Program-made: the position numbers and the translations under genes
Origin: Bacteroidota bacterium
GTDB taxonomy: Bacteria > Bacteroidota > Bacteroidia > 2-12-FULL-35-15
NCBI GenBank assembly: GCA_947469885.1
Contig: CANIQT010000006.1
Span: forward strand, 104,016-168,015
DNA: 64,000 bases
Direction of reading: 5' to 3'
Shown here: one piece after another, positions 24,719 through 33,724 of the stretch
How the letters are laid out: every line of letters starts with the position of its first letter
Numbering within the stretch: position 1 is the first letter of the stretch
Notes under the pieces: generated by a model
Database searches by the model: none
The model's input: only the letters and a program-made list of their open reading frames with translations
What the model was told of the DNA's origin: nothing

Positions 24719-25825
24719 ATGAAAAGGCTAATCAACAAAATAAATTCAATTTGTTTTTCTCTTGAAAGTCGTTTTGGGTTATTAATGTCAAGTTTTATTT
24801 TGGGGCTTATCGTTTTAGGATTTGATATGCTTTATGTAACCCCAAAGTTTGAACTTGCATATCACGGTTTACAATATTCTGTTTTATCAAATAATCCTTT
24901 TGACTTCACTACAACTATCTTTGTACGCTATCGAATTTTACCATCCTTCTTAGGATATATTACTTTTTTAAGAGGCAATTTGTTCGTGATTGTTCCTTTG
25001 ATTTTTGCTCTGCTTTTTATTTCTTTGTTATATTGGAGATACAGAAAAAAGAGTTATGTGCCTGTTGATGCACTGTTGTTTACCGGATTAATTGCTTTTT
25101 CATGCACACTATTTATACAACTAACCGCGCCGGGATATACCGATACCGCATTTTACTTCTTCATTTTTCTGTCTTTTGCATTTATTAGTAATGTATTAAA
25201 AAGTGCAATGTTCTTTATGTTGGCATTACTTACTCATGAAAGTTGTTTCTTTCTTTTGCCTGGATTATTGTTTTATGCTTACTACATTAACAGTAATAAA
25301 ATAGATATTTTGAAATATCTGTTAGGATATTGCATTGCAATAATTCCATTGTTATTATACCGAAATTGGGTTTCCAGTCATGTTCACGTAGAATTCGATT
25401 TGGATTTCTATTTTTCAGAAAAGAACATTCATTTTGCTATAACAAGAGTTCTGCCCTTGATACCAGCAGGAGCTTTTTATGCTTTTAAATTGTTTTGGTT
25501 TTTTCCAATTTATGCAATGTATAAATCATTGCAGAATAAAGACTTTAAATTTTTGATACTTATTTCAATTATTCTCATTTGCAATTTTGCACAACTTGTA
25601 ATAGCATTCGATGTTACCCGTATGTTGTGCCTTGGTTTTCCTGCAATATTATTATCAGCCGAAAAAATAAAAACAAGTTGGAGTAGTTTGAGGTTTACAA
25701 AATTTGCATTGGGTTTAACGTTAATCAACTTTTTAATTTTACAAAACTATATAAGTGCTGATGGGCTTATTCCAATGTTGCCATGGCCTTATACTTCTTT
25801 AGTAAATTTTATGGTTGGTCTTTAA
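24719..25825 (+). CDS. Polytopic membrane protein, 368 aa, possible GT-C-type glycosyltransferase
   Basis: Start chosen at 24719 (MKRLINKINSICF), because the upstream extension of 31 codons overlaps the terminator of the previous gene. It has about nine or ten hydrophobic helices with short loops. Charged residues near the first loop (DMLYVTPKFELAYHG) and a FVRYRILPSFLGY segment are seen. It lies 21 bp upstream of another membrane protein with clear GT-C features, so both may act in glycan building. The family is not certain; it could be an EpsG-like or unknown membrane protein. Confidence 0.7.
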   Translation: MKRLINKINSICFSLESRFGLLMSSFILGLIVLGFDMLYVTPKFELAYHGLQYSVLSNNPFDFTTTIFVRYRILPSFLGYITFLRGNLFVIVPLIFALLFISLLYWRYRKKSYVPVDALLFTGLIAFSCTLFIQLTAPGYTDTAFYFFIFLSFAFISNVLKSAMFFMLALLTHESCFFLLPGLLFYAYYINSNKIDILKYLLGYCIAIIPLLLYRNWVSSHVHVEFDLDFYFSEKNIHFAITRVLPLIPAGAFYAFKLFWFFPIYAMYKSLQNKDFKFLILISIILICNFAQLVIAFDVTRMLCLGFPAILLSAEKIKTSWSSLRFTKFALGLTLINFLILQNYISADGLIPMLPWPYTSLVNFMVGL

Positions 25826-25846
25826 TTTTCCACCCCCAAAACATAT

Positions 25847-27616
25847 ATGGCAAAAGTAATTTCAAATTCCAAACAATATTACCTTGTAATTTCTGCTATA
25901 GGCATCCTCATCGGTATTTTAATTTCTTATGATATGCGATGGCTTGGAGATGATATATTTATTGCATTACGCTATGTTAAAAATTTTAATTCGGGTAATG
26001 GATTAGTATATAATGTTGGTGAAAAAGTTGAAGGCTATACAGATTTTTTATGGCTCCTATTGATTTCCGTTTTCACTTATTTAAAATGCGATGCAGCTAA
26101 AACTACTGAAGTATTGGGAATTTTCTTTTCTACAGGCACTTTAATTATTTTTTCTGTCATAGGATTTAAAATATCCGTAATAAAAAATAAATTCACTATC
26201 CCCTTCGTCACTTTAGCTTTAGTTCTTAATTACGACTATCATGTCTGGGCAACTAGTGGTTTAGAAGTATCCTTTGTCACATTTCTTCTAAGCACAGCTT
26301 TTTATATTTATTTTTTCTCAAAACTAAATACCAATAAACGACTTGTATTTACGGGTTTGTTTATTTGTTTTGGATTATTAACCCGCCCAGATGTAATGAT
26401 AATATTAATTGTTGCCAATTTATTTTTGTTAATCGGGAACCTTTTAAAAGGTGAACAGCTTGTTCAGATAATTAAAATTCATAGTTTATTTAATCTAGCT
26501 ATCCTGGCAATTTATCTTCCTTATTTTTTATGGAGATATAATTATTATGGCTTTATTTTTCCCAATACATATTACGATAAACTTGGTAACGAATCAGCAT
26601 TTGGAAAAGGGTTTTATTATATATGGATATATTTAAAATGCCATTTTACGTCATTCCTTATCCTCATTCCATTTTTTTTCTTTTTCCCTTTCTTTAATAA
26701 GAATGGCTTTAAAAATGTTTTGTTGCAAAAAAAAATTGCTCCACTCATCACCGCTATCAGTTTCATTTTAATTTATTTAATTGTTTTTGTAGCAAAGGTA
26801 GGTGGTGATTTTATGTTTGCACGATTTATTATTCCTTGCGTACCTTTTATTTATTTCATAATCTTTTACTTTCTTATTCTAATTGAAGTCAAATATTTGA
26901 ATCTCTTCCTTCTGACTATCCTGTCATTTTGTGTTATTGAAAGTGTAATTCGGGTGAATCTTTTTGTTGAAACGTCTGAAAACGGTAAAGAAAAGGCTAT
27001 CGAACATAACGGAATAGCAGACGAACAATATGTATATCTTCATTTAGTAAATGCAGAACACGAAACTAAGATGGGCAGAGAATTAAACGAATGTTTAAAA
27101 GGTATTGATTATAAAGCAATGGTAATGGGGGCACAAGCACGCTTTGCTTATTATGCGGATTTCTCTTACTGTCAGGAATATTACGGATTAACTGATACAA
27201 CCATTGCTCATTCGGTTATTAATGAAAGAGGAAGAATAGGGCACGAAAAACATGCAACAATTGAATACCTTGAAAACAAAGGAATACACTTTGTATTTAA
27301 TGCAGGCTCATTGAAAGAGGATGAATATCGTATGGCTACTATTCAGCTGCCCTCCCGTATCATAAATGTAGAAATCATTACTTATGACAATGAAATAATT
27401 AATAAGTTAGTAACAAAACTTGGTAAAAAATTTCATTACGTAAATTTTCCAGACTATCTTGATTCATATATAAGCTCTGTTTTACCGACTATAGTATTAT
27501 ATAATAATTTAGACAATGATTACAAAAAATTCTATTCCTATTATTTTAAAAATAATAAGGATAAAAAAAGAGAGGATGTATTTCTGAATGCTCTAAAAAA
27601 ATTAGAATTGAATTGA
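25847..27616 (+). CDS. GT-C fold membrane glycosyltransferase-like protein, 589 aa
   Basis: Near the N-terminus, after the first helix, comes the sequence WLGDDIFIALRYVKNFNSG (residues 32-50), followed by GLVYNVGEKVEGYTDFLW. The paired acidic residues in the first extracytoplasmic loop and the GE.VEGYT.FLW pattern are shared with AftB-like and other lipid-phosphosugar-dependent transferases. About ten helices follow up to residue 370, then a soluble C-terminal domain of about 215 residues. It likely transfers sugars from a lipid donor at the periplasmic face. Acceptor and sugar are unknown. It is co-transcribed with the membrane protein upstream. Confidence 0.8.
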   Translation: MAKVISNSKQYYLVISAIGILIGILISYDMRWLGDDIFIALRYVKNFNSGNGLVYNVGEKVEGYTDFLWLLLISVFTYLKCDAAKTTEVLGIFFSTGTLIIFSVIGFKISVIKNKFTIPFVTLALVLNYDYHVWATSGLEVSFVTFLLSTAFYIYFFSKLNTNKRLVFTGLFICFGLLTRPDVMIILIVANLFLLIGNLLKGEQLVQIIKIHSLFNLAILAIYLPYFLWRYNYYGFIFPNTYYDKLGNESAFGKGFYYIWIYLKCHFTSFLILIPFFFFFPFFNKNGFKNVLLQKKIAPLITAISFILIYLIVFVAKVGGDFMFARFIIPCVPFIYFIIFYFLILIEVKYLNLFLLTILSFCVIESVIRVNLFVETSENGKEKAIEHNGIADEQYVYLHLVNAEHETKMGRELNECLKGIDYKAMVMGAQARFAYYADFSYCQEYYGLTDTTIAHSVINERGRIGHEKHATIEYLENKGIHFVFNAGSLKEDEYRMATIQLPSRIINVEIITYDNEIINKLVTKLGKKFHYVNFPDYLDSYISSVLPTIVLYNNLDNDYKKFYSYYFKNNKDKKREDVFLNALKKLELN

Positions 27617-27695
27617 TATTCATCCCCTTACGTCAAGCCAATGTCATAAAATTAACGTTTGATTTTTGAATTCCGAATAATGAATATTGAATTCA

Positions 27696-27728
27696 GAATA
27701 TCGAAGTGTGTCAATCACTTCGATATTC
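27696..27728. repeat. 13-bp perfect inverted repeat in a convergent gap
   Basis: GAATATCGAAGTG (27696-27708) and CACTTCGATATTC (27716-27728) are perfect arms around a 7-base loop, flanked by further GAATATTGAA and ATTCGATGTT sequence of similar type. It lies in the 365-bp gap 27617-27981 between convergent genes. It may end transcription from both sides, but it lacks a good T-run, so it may instead be a dispersed repeat. No gene is visible in this gap. Confidence 0.6.
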
Positions 27729-27893
27729 ATTATTCGATGTTCAACATTCGATATTATTTTTTCTGTTCAGCATTGCGTCTTCGCTATGTTGGATTTAATC
27801 GACATCCTACCAAAAACAATTAAATAAATCCATATCTTTACTGAAAATAATAATGATTGTTTTGAAAAAAAATAGAAAAAGTGATGTATTAAA

Positions 27894-27948
27894 TGAGGCT
27901 GGAAGCCTTGTTAAATCGAACATAGCCAGAGGCTATGCTCAACGGGGG
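27894..27948. repeat. REP-like palindromic element
   Basis: The block contains AGGCTGGAAGCCT (a hairpin around GGA) and CATAGCC-AGA-GGCTATG (27921-27937, perfect 7-bp stem), ending in GGGGG at 27944-27948. The pair of small GC-rich hairpins in otherwise AT-rich DNA resembles REP-type sequences mobilised by TnpA-REP (Y1) transposases in Bacteroidota. No transposase is next to it. A single copy is visible in the window. Confidence 0.5.
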
Positions 27949-27981
27949 TTTAATTTTTGCAAACAGTGGAACTAACCCAAA

Positions 27982-28695
27982 TTAATTGTTTTGAAGAATA
28001 GAATTTATTAAAGTGTTTATTTCATCTCCTCTGGTTAAGGTTATCATGTGCGAGCCGTTCTTAATAATATAATTAGTTTTTATGTTTTTAATGGGTAGGG
28101 TGTGATCGTTGGTTCCATGAATATGAACAATTTTATCAGAGTAAACTTGCCTGTCCCAGTTAATAATCATATTAACCGTACGTTTCATAAATGTTTTATT
28201 TTTATTTTTCATCATGCTTTTAAAAGTTGCCTTGTTTTTATTTCTGTCTGGCTCAACAATGGGTTGCAACACACGTCCCTCAAATTTCACAACACTTTTT
28301 GGAATTAATTTATTTAGAGGTAGTATTTTCATAAATTTATAACGACTAGGGAGTACACTTCTGCATTTTGCAGAAGAAATAATAATAATTTTTTCGGGTT
28401 TCATATAATCTGCAAGTTCAGTGCAAATCATTCCACCAAGCGAAACACCAATAAAAATGTAAGGTCCGGAAGTATCTATTTGTTTGCTGATAATGCGGGA
28501 ATAATCGGTCATTGAAGTCCTTTTGCCGGGAACCGGAAAATTAATAGATACTGTTTCGAAACTGGAATCAAGTTTTATTTTTGAAAAAATACGCTCATCA
28601 GAGCCTTCACCTGCAAAAAGATACGCCCTTGTTTTTTGCTGACTAAATGATATGGTGGTAAGAAAAATAAAATACAAACAATAATATGATTTCAT
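27982..28695 (-). CDS. Secreted alpha/beta hydrolase, 237 aa
   Basis: A signal peptide (to about ISFSQQ, residue 20) precedes an alpha/beta hydrolase core. The nucleophile elbow is GVSLGG with Ser85. The acid is Asp197 (HGTNDHTLP) and the base His216 (NGSHMIT). The start of the domain, AYLFAGEGSDERIF, matches the oxyanion strand. The substrate cannot be told. It is the last gene of a minus-strand block of membrane proteins, 101 bp after the diacylglycerol-kinase-like gene. Confidence 0.85.
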   Translation of the reverse strand: MKSYYCLYFIFLTTISFSQQKTRAYLFAGEGSDERIFSKIKLDSSFETVSINFPVPGKRTSMTDYSRIISKQIDTSGPYIFIGVSLGGMICTELADYMKPEKIIIISSAKCRSVLPSRYKFMKILPLNKLIPKSVVKFEGRVLQPIVEPDRNKNKATFKSMMKNKNKTFMKRTVNMIINWDRQVYSDKIVHIHGTNDHTLPIKNIKTNYIIKNGSHMITLTRGDEINTLINSILQNN

Positions 28696-28796
28696 TTACA
28701 ATTTTTCAATCGTAAAAATAATAAAATAATGGCAAGTAAAATACTTCCACCTCCACAGCCTATCAACCCGTACTGTTTTAGCAATAATAAACTACC

Positions 28797-29168
28797 TTAC
28801 AATAACTTAGGAATAAAAACAAACATCCCTATTGCAATAGCAGCCAATGCACTTATTAAAACTGCACCTGCCGAAATATCTTTTATCTTTTTTATTTTTG
28901 GATGTATTTCGGAAGAAACTACATTGCATAAAATTTCAATAGCAGTGTTAAGCATTTCGGTTATCATCACCAATGCAATAGCAACAATCAGCCAGCACCA
29001 TTCTGTTGAATTTACTTTAAAAATAAATCCACCTGCAATTACAACAACTGCTGCCACACAGTGAATCCACGCATTGTGCTCTGTTTTGAAAAAAGAAAAT
29101 ATACCCTCAAACGCAAATTTAAAACTCATAATTCTGTCGCTAACGCGAAACGGTTTATTGTTGCTCAT
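28797..29168 (-). CDS. dgkA: Diacylglycerol kinase / undecaprenol kinase family protein (DgkA-like), 123 aa
   Basis: A small membrane kinase with three helices. The N-terminal amphipathic segment (RIMSFKFAFEGIFSFFKTEHNAWIH) carries the Glu-His-Asn of the family (TEHNAWIH, residues 29-36). The second signature, ITEMLNTAIEILCNVV (about 69-84), contains the catalytic Glu. It phosphorylates lipid alcohols for recycling of diacylglycerol or undecaprenol. It overlaps the end of the DUF1361 gene by 14 bp, so the two are co-expressed. Length is typical of the family. Confidence 0.93.
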   Translation of the reverse strand: MSNNKPFRVSDRIMSFKFAFEGIFSFFKTEHNAWIHCVAAVVVIAGGFIFKVNSTEWCWLIVAIALVMITEMLNTAIEILCNVVSSEIHPKIKKIKDISAGAVLISALAAIAIGMFVFIPKLL

Positions 29169-29808
29169 CGTGCTTATGATTTATTAACGTGTTTAATGTC
29201 CAGTAACTAACCATCAAAAATAATGAAAAGAAAAACGTAACGCCTATCATTCTTGTATTATTCATTGGGTGAAGGAGCATATTAAAAATATCAGAAAACA
29301 AAGCAATGGGATTGCTGATGATGTCCCAGCTGTTCCATCTTGGGTAACGTCCTAGATAAATGCCAAAGCTGCAAAGTACCATTAGTGCTGCAATAAAGCA
29401 GTTTACAGCAATAGAAGATAAACGCGATTTCAAAAAGTATTGTATCTCAAAAAGTGATGCATACCCTAACAATAAACCATTCCAGGCAAACGAAAGAATT
29501 AAAATCAAATCGAACCAAAGAGGAACATCCACACGAAGATGCAGATGAAACAGGTCGGTGAGGATATAAGGTGAGTTCGGAAAAAACAATAACCATGCAC
29601 CAAACAGTACTGTTTTTAAAACCCTTGATGAGGAATTTTTGTTTACATCTGCCAACAACAAAGCAAATACAAAAGGAAGCCATGCAAGAAATAAATTCCA
29701 AACAAGAAACACTCCAAACAAGGTTCCGCTCCATTGCATGCGGAAAAGGTACAACATCACACTCATGGCAGAGGAGATGGCCATTACTTTTATCAGTTTA
29801 TTAGTCAT
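29155..29808 (-). CDS. DUF1361 family membrane protein, 217 aa
   Basis: About seven hydrophobic helices. The family pattern is visible: NLFLAWLPFVFALLL, then FFPNSPYILTDLFHL (about 76-90), WFDLILILSFAWNGLLLGY and YPRWNSWDI. The function of DUF1361 is not established. The start (29808) lies just downstream, in the direction of transcription, of a cluster of hairpin repeats at 29831-29978, so its expression may depend on them. It overlaps the DgkA-like gene. Confidence 0.88.
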   Translation of the reverse strand: MTNKLIKVMAISSAMSVMLYLFRMQWSGTLFGVFLVWNLFLAWLPFVFALLLADVNKNSSSRVLKTVLFGAWLLFFPNSPYILTDLFHLHLRVDVPLWFDLILILSFAWNGLLLGYASLFEIQYFLKSRLSSIAVNCFIAALMVLCSFGIYLGRYPRWNSWDIISNPIALFSDIFNMLLHPMNNTRMIGVTFFFSLFLMVSYWTLNTLINHKHDEQQ

Positions 29809-29830
29809 TTTATTATTTTTTAAAAAGCCG

Positions 29831-29978
29831 TTGTTGGTGTTAAAGCCATTGTTGGTGTTTTCACCAACAATTCAATTAAAGCCATTGTTGGTGTTTTCAC
29901 CAACAATTCAATTATTTTTTTAACCGTTAAAGCCATTGTTGGTGTTTTCACCAACAATTCAATTATTTTTTTAACCGT
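29831..29978. repeat. Hairpin repeat cluster with a perfect 51-bp tandem duplication
   Basis: A 22-bp palindrome (TTGTTGGTG, TTTT, CACCAACAA) occurs at 29849-29870, 29885-29906 and 29936-29957, with a half copy at 29831-29840. Units 29877-29927 and 29928-29978 are identical over 51 bp, and 29841-29876 equals the first 36 bp of the same unit. The unit end (TTATTTTTTTAACCGT) is the last codons of the 241-residue gene, so the 3' end of that gene has been copied in tandem. Another copy lies inside that gene at 30225-30246. Confidence 0.93.
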
Positions 29979-30688
29979 AAATAAATCATCAGAATAGCTG
30001 TAACAATAATTAGCTCACCAGTTCCAAACAGCCACCAGTTGAAACTTGTAGGTACATAGTTCTTCACTTCTTCAAACATGTTTTTATTGCTCGATAATGT
30101 CCAGATACCTTTGTCGTTTCCATAGTTGGAAATGTAAAGTATGTAATCCCACATAAACGAAATGATACAAGCTATGCTACCAAAGATAAACAGCAGCCAT
30201 TCGAAAAAGCTGATGTGAATGCCGTTGTTGGTGTTTTCACCAACAACTTTTTCATTAAAATAAATAATTACGAACGCAAACACTATCATAGTTAAAGAAA
30301 CGATGCACGGTGCAATAACCGGACCTACCCAGGGTACTGGAATAAGAAATAAAATATCCCAGGTAAATAACGAAAAGGGCCAGTCGAGAATTACTTTCAG
30401 GAATACGTAATAGAAAATATCCCAGATAGCGAAGCAATAAAGAAAGAATGCAAACCGCTGCATACTATTTTTGCCTGCCAATACACCTGCACCAAGCAGC
30501 ATGATAATAGTTGCCATTTCACGAAAAAATTCGGTAGTAGCAATATTACGGGTAACAGGAACCAAAGGAAACTTAAATCCATCTGGATAATATATCTTGC
30601 GTAAATACACCACCACCGATGTTTCCAAAAAGCCCATCGCAATGCTAAACACGGTGAGCCATACTATTGTTTTAAATATTTGTTTCAT
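29963..30688 (-). CDS. Hypothetical membrane protein, 241 aa, with an intragenic hairpin repeat
   Basis: Six or seven hydrophobic helices, unknown family. It begins MKQIFKTIVWLTVFSIAMGFLE (signal anchor-like). Between two helices the sequence KVVGENTNNGIH is encoded by the 22-bp palindrome at 30225-30246, so the hairpin element has inserted into, and is tolerated by, a loop. The 3' end is duplicated downstream. The gene is 3 bp downstream of the DUF4153/LRR gene and is surely co-transcribed with it. Confidence 0.75.
   Translation of the reverse strand: MKQIFKTIVWLTVFSIAMGFLETSVVVYLRKIYYPDGFKFPLVPVTRNIATTEFFREMATIIMLLGAGVLAGKNSMQRFAFFLYCFAIWDIFYYVFLKVILDWPFSLFTWDILFLIPVPWVGPVIAPCIVSLTMIVFAFVIIYFNEKVVGENTNNGIHISFFEWLLFIFGSIACIISFMWDYILYISNYGNDKGIWTLSSNKNMFEEVKNYVPTSFNWWLFGTGELIIVTAILMIYLRLKK
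30225..30246. repeat. Intragenic copy of the 22-bp hairpin
   Basis: Same palindrome as the cluster 260 bp away (9-bp arms TTGTTGGTG/CACCAACAA around TTTT), here within codons for VVGENTNN of the 241-residue membrane protein. It is in frame and adds no stop. Confidence 0.9.
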
Positions 30689-30691
30689 ACG

Positions 30692-32632
30692 TTATTGCCT
30701 AGATGCTTGAATAATAGTAGCTGTAATTTTTACATTCGGAAAAGTTTGTTTCAACGTATCCAACCCACCTTTGGTAATACTACCTATGGTAAGTTGTTTA
30801 AGTTTTTTTAAATCAAGCAAAGGCACAAAACTTTTTAAAGGCACATACCCCGAAACATCTAATTTTTCAAGATTATTTAAATATTTCAATGATGTAATAT
30901 CCTCAAGTTTGTTATTTGATAAATCCAGTTCGCGCAGATAACTCAAGCGGGGAAAAGCGTTTAAAGTATCAACACTACAATTGCTAAGTTCCAACTTTTC
31001 GAGCTTCGGAAAATATTTTAATTCATTCAAATCAATGTTGTAACCATTCGTAATTTCCAACGACCGCAATTTGCTGAATGGCTGCAACGGTTTTAACGTA
31101 GTCAAATATCCATACTGAAACCGGAGTGTATCCACCTTATCTCGTATTTCCAAAATATCATCATACACCCTTTTCTTTTCCGCACATACCGACTGCCATT
31201 CCAGCTTTTCATAATCATCCATAAAATCATACAGCTTGCGCGACAATCCGGTTTTAAAGTTTACATAATATGTTCCTCTCGAAGAATTATAATAGTCCCG
31301 TGCATGATAATCTTCCGTGTTAGTAACCGTATCCGATAAGGTGAGCAGTTGAGGAAGATTTTTAAAACTAATGTCTAACAAAAAATATTTCTCCAGTTTC
31401 TTATGTTCCACATCGTGTTTTTTTATGTTGAAATCAGTAATAATTACATCCCAATTAAACACACACGACAGCACTAAAAAATAAAAACAAGCAGCCCCAT
31501 TTACTCTAAACAAATACCAATTGGTTTTTACTTTCCATACTTTAATAAATGTAGTGGTTAAACCAATCAATGTAAGAATAAGGTAAACGTACACGCCAAT
31601 TTTTTTGTAAGAAATCCCCGATTCGTCAATATACATATGGTTTCGGTAAGCAGTCGAAAATATCATAAACGCATTTTGAATAATCCAGAAGTAAGCCATT
31701 GCTTTTATCCATTTGCTTTTTTTATAAAAATTCAACTCGCCTCTAAAATAGAAAAGCAGAATTAAAATGGCTACAATGATGGAAGTAATCAATGTGCCAA
31801 TACCATCATGCACAAATGCTTTGTGGTCAATTCCTTTGGGTAGTTTGCCATCGAACCAAAGAAAACGGACATCAAGCACATTAACAAACAGCAATAAAAT
31901 ATTAAGCATCGAAAACAAAACTATACCCGAAATGGTTTCAGTATCTAGGCGCATCAATCCATTCAAAAAGTTTTTGCGCGAAGCCATTTCAGGGGTTAGT
32001 GTCAATTCAACTTTTGCATCCAGCTCAGCAATTGATTTCATTCTAGTGTTATGAAAAAATCCATACATCAAAAACAAACCTCCAATGGTAAAGCATATCC
32101 AAGCAAACGAAATAAAATCAAGATTGATATCTTTTGTGAAATTGTAAAACAAGGGATTGGCAGTTTGATAGAAGAAGAAAAACAAAAGTGCTATTAATAA
32201 AGGAATGATAATTAAAAACAACTTTACATAAAACGGACGTTTATACAATCCTTCTATGTTTTTTGTTTTGCGGTCAACCCAATCAATAAACATAAATACA
32301 CACGAAGAAGCGGTGGAACATAGGGTTAGGAAAATGCTTGTGAGAAAAGAAGTACGAACATCAATGCTAATTGCTGAAAGGATGAACAACGAAAACAGGT
32401 TGGCAACTATTGCCAGTGCACTTCCGTACTGAAAAATAAAGAAGGACGAAATTAACGCACTAAGTGCAACAGATAACCACACAGTACTTTTAAGCAAAGA
32501 TTTATTTCGATAAAGCAACAAACCAATTATCGAAATAGAGAAGAGAAAGAAATTGATTCCTGCTGATTGTTTGTAAAACAATACGCTGTAAAGCAACACT
32601 GAAATAATGATGGTCCAATCGTTTTTTTTCAT
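30692..32632 (-). CDS. DUF4153/DUF4173-like membrane protein with C-terminal leucine-rich repeats, 646 aa
   Basis: Residues 1-430 contain about a dozen hydrophobic helices with the layout of DUF4153/DUF4173 proteins (DWVDRK cytoplasmic loop, FRGELNFYKKSKWIKAMAYFWI near 306-327). Residues about 515-625 are leucine-rich repeats of 22-24 residues (FSKLRSLEITNG, FPKLEKLELSNC, LSYLRELDLSNNKLEDI, LNNLEKLDVSGY, LKKLKQLTIGS). The fusion of a membrane core with an outside recognition domain suggests a sensor or surface interaction, but the function is unknown. It is 3 bp before the 241-residue gene. The LRR type is the bacterial short repeat. Confidence 0.8.
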   Translation of the reverse strand: MKKNDWTIIISVLLYSVLFYKQSAGINFFLFSISIIGLLLYRNKSLLKSTVWLSVALSALISSFFIFQYGSALAIVANLFSLFILSAISIDVRTSFLTSIFLTLCSTASSCVFMFIDWVDRKTKNIEGLYKRPFYVKLFLIIIPLLIALLFFFFYQTANPLFYNFTKDINLDFISFAWICFTIGGLFLMYGFFHNTRMKSIAELDAKVELTLTPEMASRKNFLNGLMRLDTETISGIVLFSMLNILLLFVNVLDVRFLWFDGKLPKGIDHKAFVHDGIGTLITSIIVAILILLFYFRGELNFYKKSKWIKAMAYFWIIQNAFMIFSTAYRNHMYIDESGISYKKIGVYVYLILTLIGLTTTFIKVWKVKTNWYLFRVNGAACFYFLVLSCVFNWDVIITDFNIKKHDVEHKKLEKYFLLDISFKNLPQLLTLSDTVTNTEDYHARDYYNSSRGTYYVNFKTGLSRKLYDFMDDYEKLEWQSVCAEKKRVYDDILEIRDKVDTLRFQYGYLTTLKPLQPFSKLRSLEITNGYNIDLNELKYFPKLEKLELSNCSVDTLNAFPRLSYLRELDLSNNKLEDITSLKYLNNLEKLDVSGYVPLKSFVPLLDLKKLKQLTIGSITKGGLDTLKQTFPNVKITATIIQASRQ

Positions 32633-32696
32633 TTTGTTTGAGTTTAGAGTTTGTAAATATTAAAAGTGACTATTAGTAAACGGAAAAAAGTAGTAT

Positions 32697-33182
32697 TTAT
32701 TGTGTTAGTTCTAAAATTTTTATTTTCCGGTAGCAGAGATATAAAGGAATAAAACCAAACACCCCGAACGAACAATCTATCAATTGCCAGAAAAAGGGAA
32801 TATCTCTAATCGGACCTGCAATCAATGCCAATGGGAAAATCATAATACAGGCAATCATACCAAATTGAATAACCCAGATGTTTTTAACCGGGTTCATTAA
32901 CGGACCAATAAATACAACAGCAATTACTAAATGAGCAAAAGCCAACCAGTCTGTTCCGTAGGATAAGAAGGGATATTTGCTGTTGGTTTCACCAACTGCA
33001 TTGTAAATGGTTATCAACCAGTTTTTCATTAACTCGGGAAAATATGAAGAGTGATTTATTAGAAACGAAAGTTCTGATTCAATAGGAAATGCAGTAATTC
33101 CGCTAAGTATCAAGAATACAATAAATACCAGTATCCATTTTCTGATTGATGTTTTTAGTTTTTTTTCTTTTTGTGTTTTCAT
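32697..33182 (-). CDS. Hypothetical membrane protein, 161 aa
   Basis: Basic N-terminus (KTQKEKKLKTSIRKW), one helix, a 50-residue outside loop (about 32-80), then three more helices. A run of GPLMNPVKNIWV and GPIRDIPFFWQLIDCSFG is noteworthy but not known to me. It starts 2 bp after the stop of the Coq4-like gene, so the two are translated together. It is 64 bp before the DUF4153/LRR gene. Function unknown. Confidence 0.72.
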   Translation of the reverse strand: MKTQKEKKLKTSIRKWILVFIVFLILSGITAFPIESELSFLINHSSYFPELMKNWLITIYNAVGETNSKYPFLSYGTDWLAFAHLVIAVVFIGPLMNPVKNIWVIQFGMIACIMIFPLALIAGPIRDIPFFWQLIDCSFGVFGFIPLYLCYRKIKILELTQ

Positions 33183-33184
33183 GG

Positions 33185-33661
33185 TTATGTATTTTTATAT
33201 TGTTTACGCAATGCTTCTGTATTTTGTTGAACTAAAGTATTGAAATCTACATCATCAAATGTTTTGGCACTTCTTCCCTTTCTAAATTCATAATAAAACT
33301 TACTCCAATGTTCGGGCATGAGGAAAAAACATATAAATACTGTGCTGATAACAGGTAATGAATAATGCCTATTGCCCAGAAAATAAAACTGCATACACGC
33401 TTCTCCTGTTTCATCCATTTCATATTGAAGAATTATATGTTTGCAATCATGCCGCTCATAACCCGGTATCAACTGATGATTCATTTTCTTTAAATACAAA
33501 ACCAAATCTTTGCCCAATGTATGATTTGGAAACATCATTAAATCATCCATAGAGTAGGGGAAGGGTTTACTTTTCCTGAATTTGGAAATAAGTGGTAACG
33601 CAAACTTATGGGTAAGCAGTTCCAGTAATTTAGAGCGGAGATGTTTGATGGTTGTTAGCAT
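33185..33661 (-). CDS. Coq4-family-like protein, 158 aa
   Basis: The motif HDxxH-x11-E is exact: His71, Asp72, His75 and Glu87 in ERHDCKHIILQYEMDETGE. This is the metal-binding signature of COQ4, a protein of ubiquinone synthesis in mitochondria and proteobacteria. Most Bacteroidota use menaquinone, so a role in ubiquinone synthesis is unlikely; a related lipid-binding or regulatory role is more probable. The neighbours are membrane proteins. A perfect TACTTTG-N5-CAAAGTA dyad lies 29 bp before the start, so this gene probably begins its own transcription unit under the winged-helix regulator. Confidence 0.65.
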   Translation of the reverse strand: MLTTIKHLRSKLLELLTHKFALPLISKFRKSKPFPYSMDDLMMFPNHTLGKDLVLYLKKMNHQLIPGYERHDCKHIILQYEMDETGEACMQFYFLGNRHYSLPVISTVFICFFLMPEHWSKFYYEFRKGRSAKTFDDVDFNTLVQQNTEALRKQYKNT

Positions 33662-33689
33662 GTTATTTTCTATTAAATATATTTGAAAG

Positions 33690-33708
33690 TACTTTGAATT
33701 GCAAAGTA
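33690..33708. promoter_or_regulatory. Operator-like dyad TACTTTG-N5-CAAAGTA, copy 1
   Basis: Perfect 7-bp arms around AATTG, in the gap between the winged-helix regulator gene and the Coq4-like gene. An identical dyad with a different spacer lies at 34664-34682 before the other membrane gene. Two perfect copies beside a dimeric regulator gene argue for a binding site. Confidence 0.7.
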
Positions 33709-33724
33709 AAGATGCAAAAAAATA

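Noticed and set aside
32982..32996. GTTGGT-TTC-ACCAAC as a member of the hairpin family at 29.8 kb
   Set aside because: Arms of only 6 bp and no flanking similarity; it is ordinary coding sequence for VGETN.
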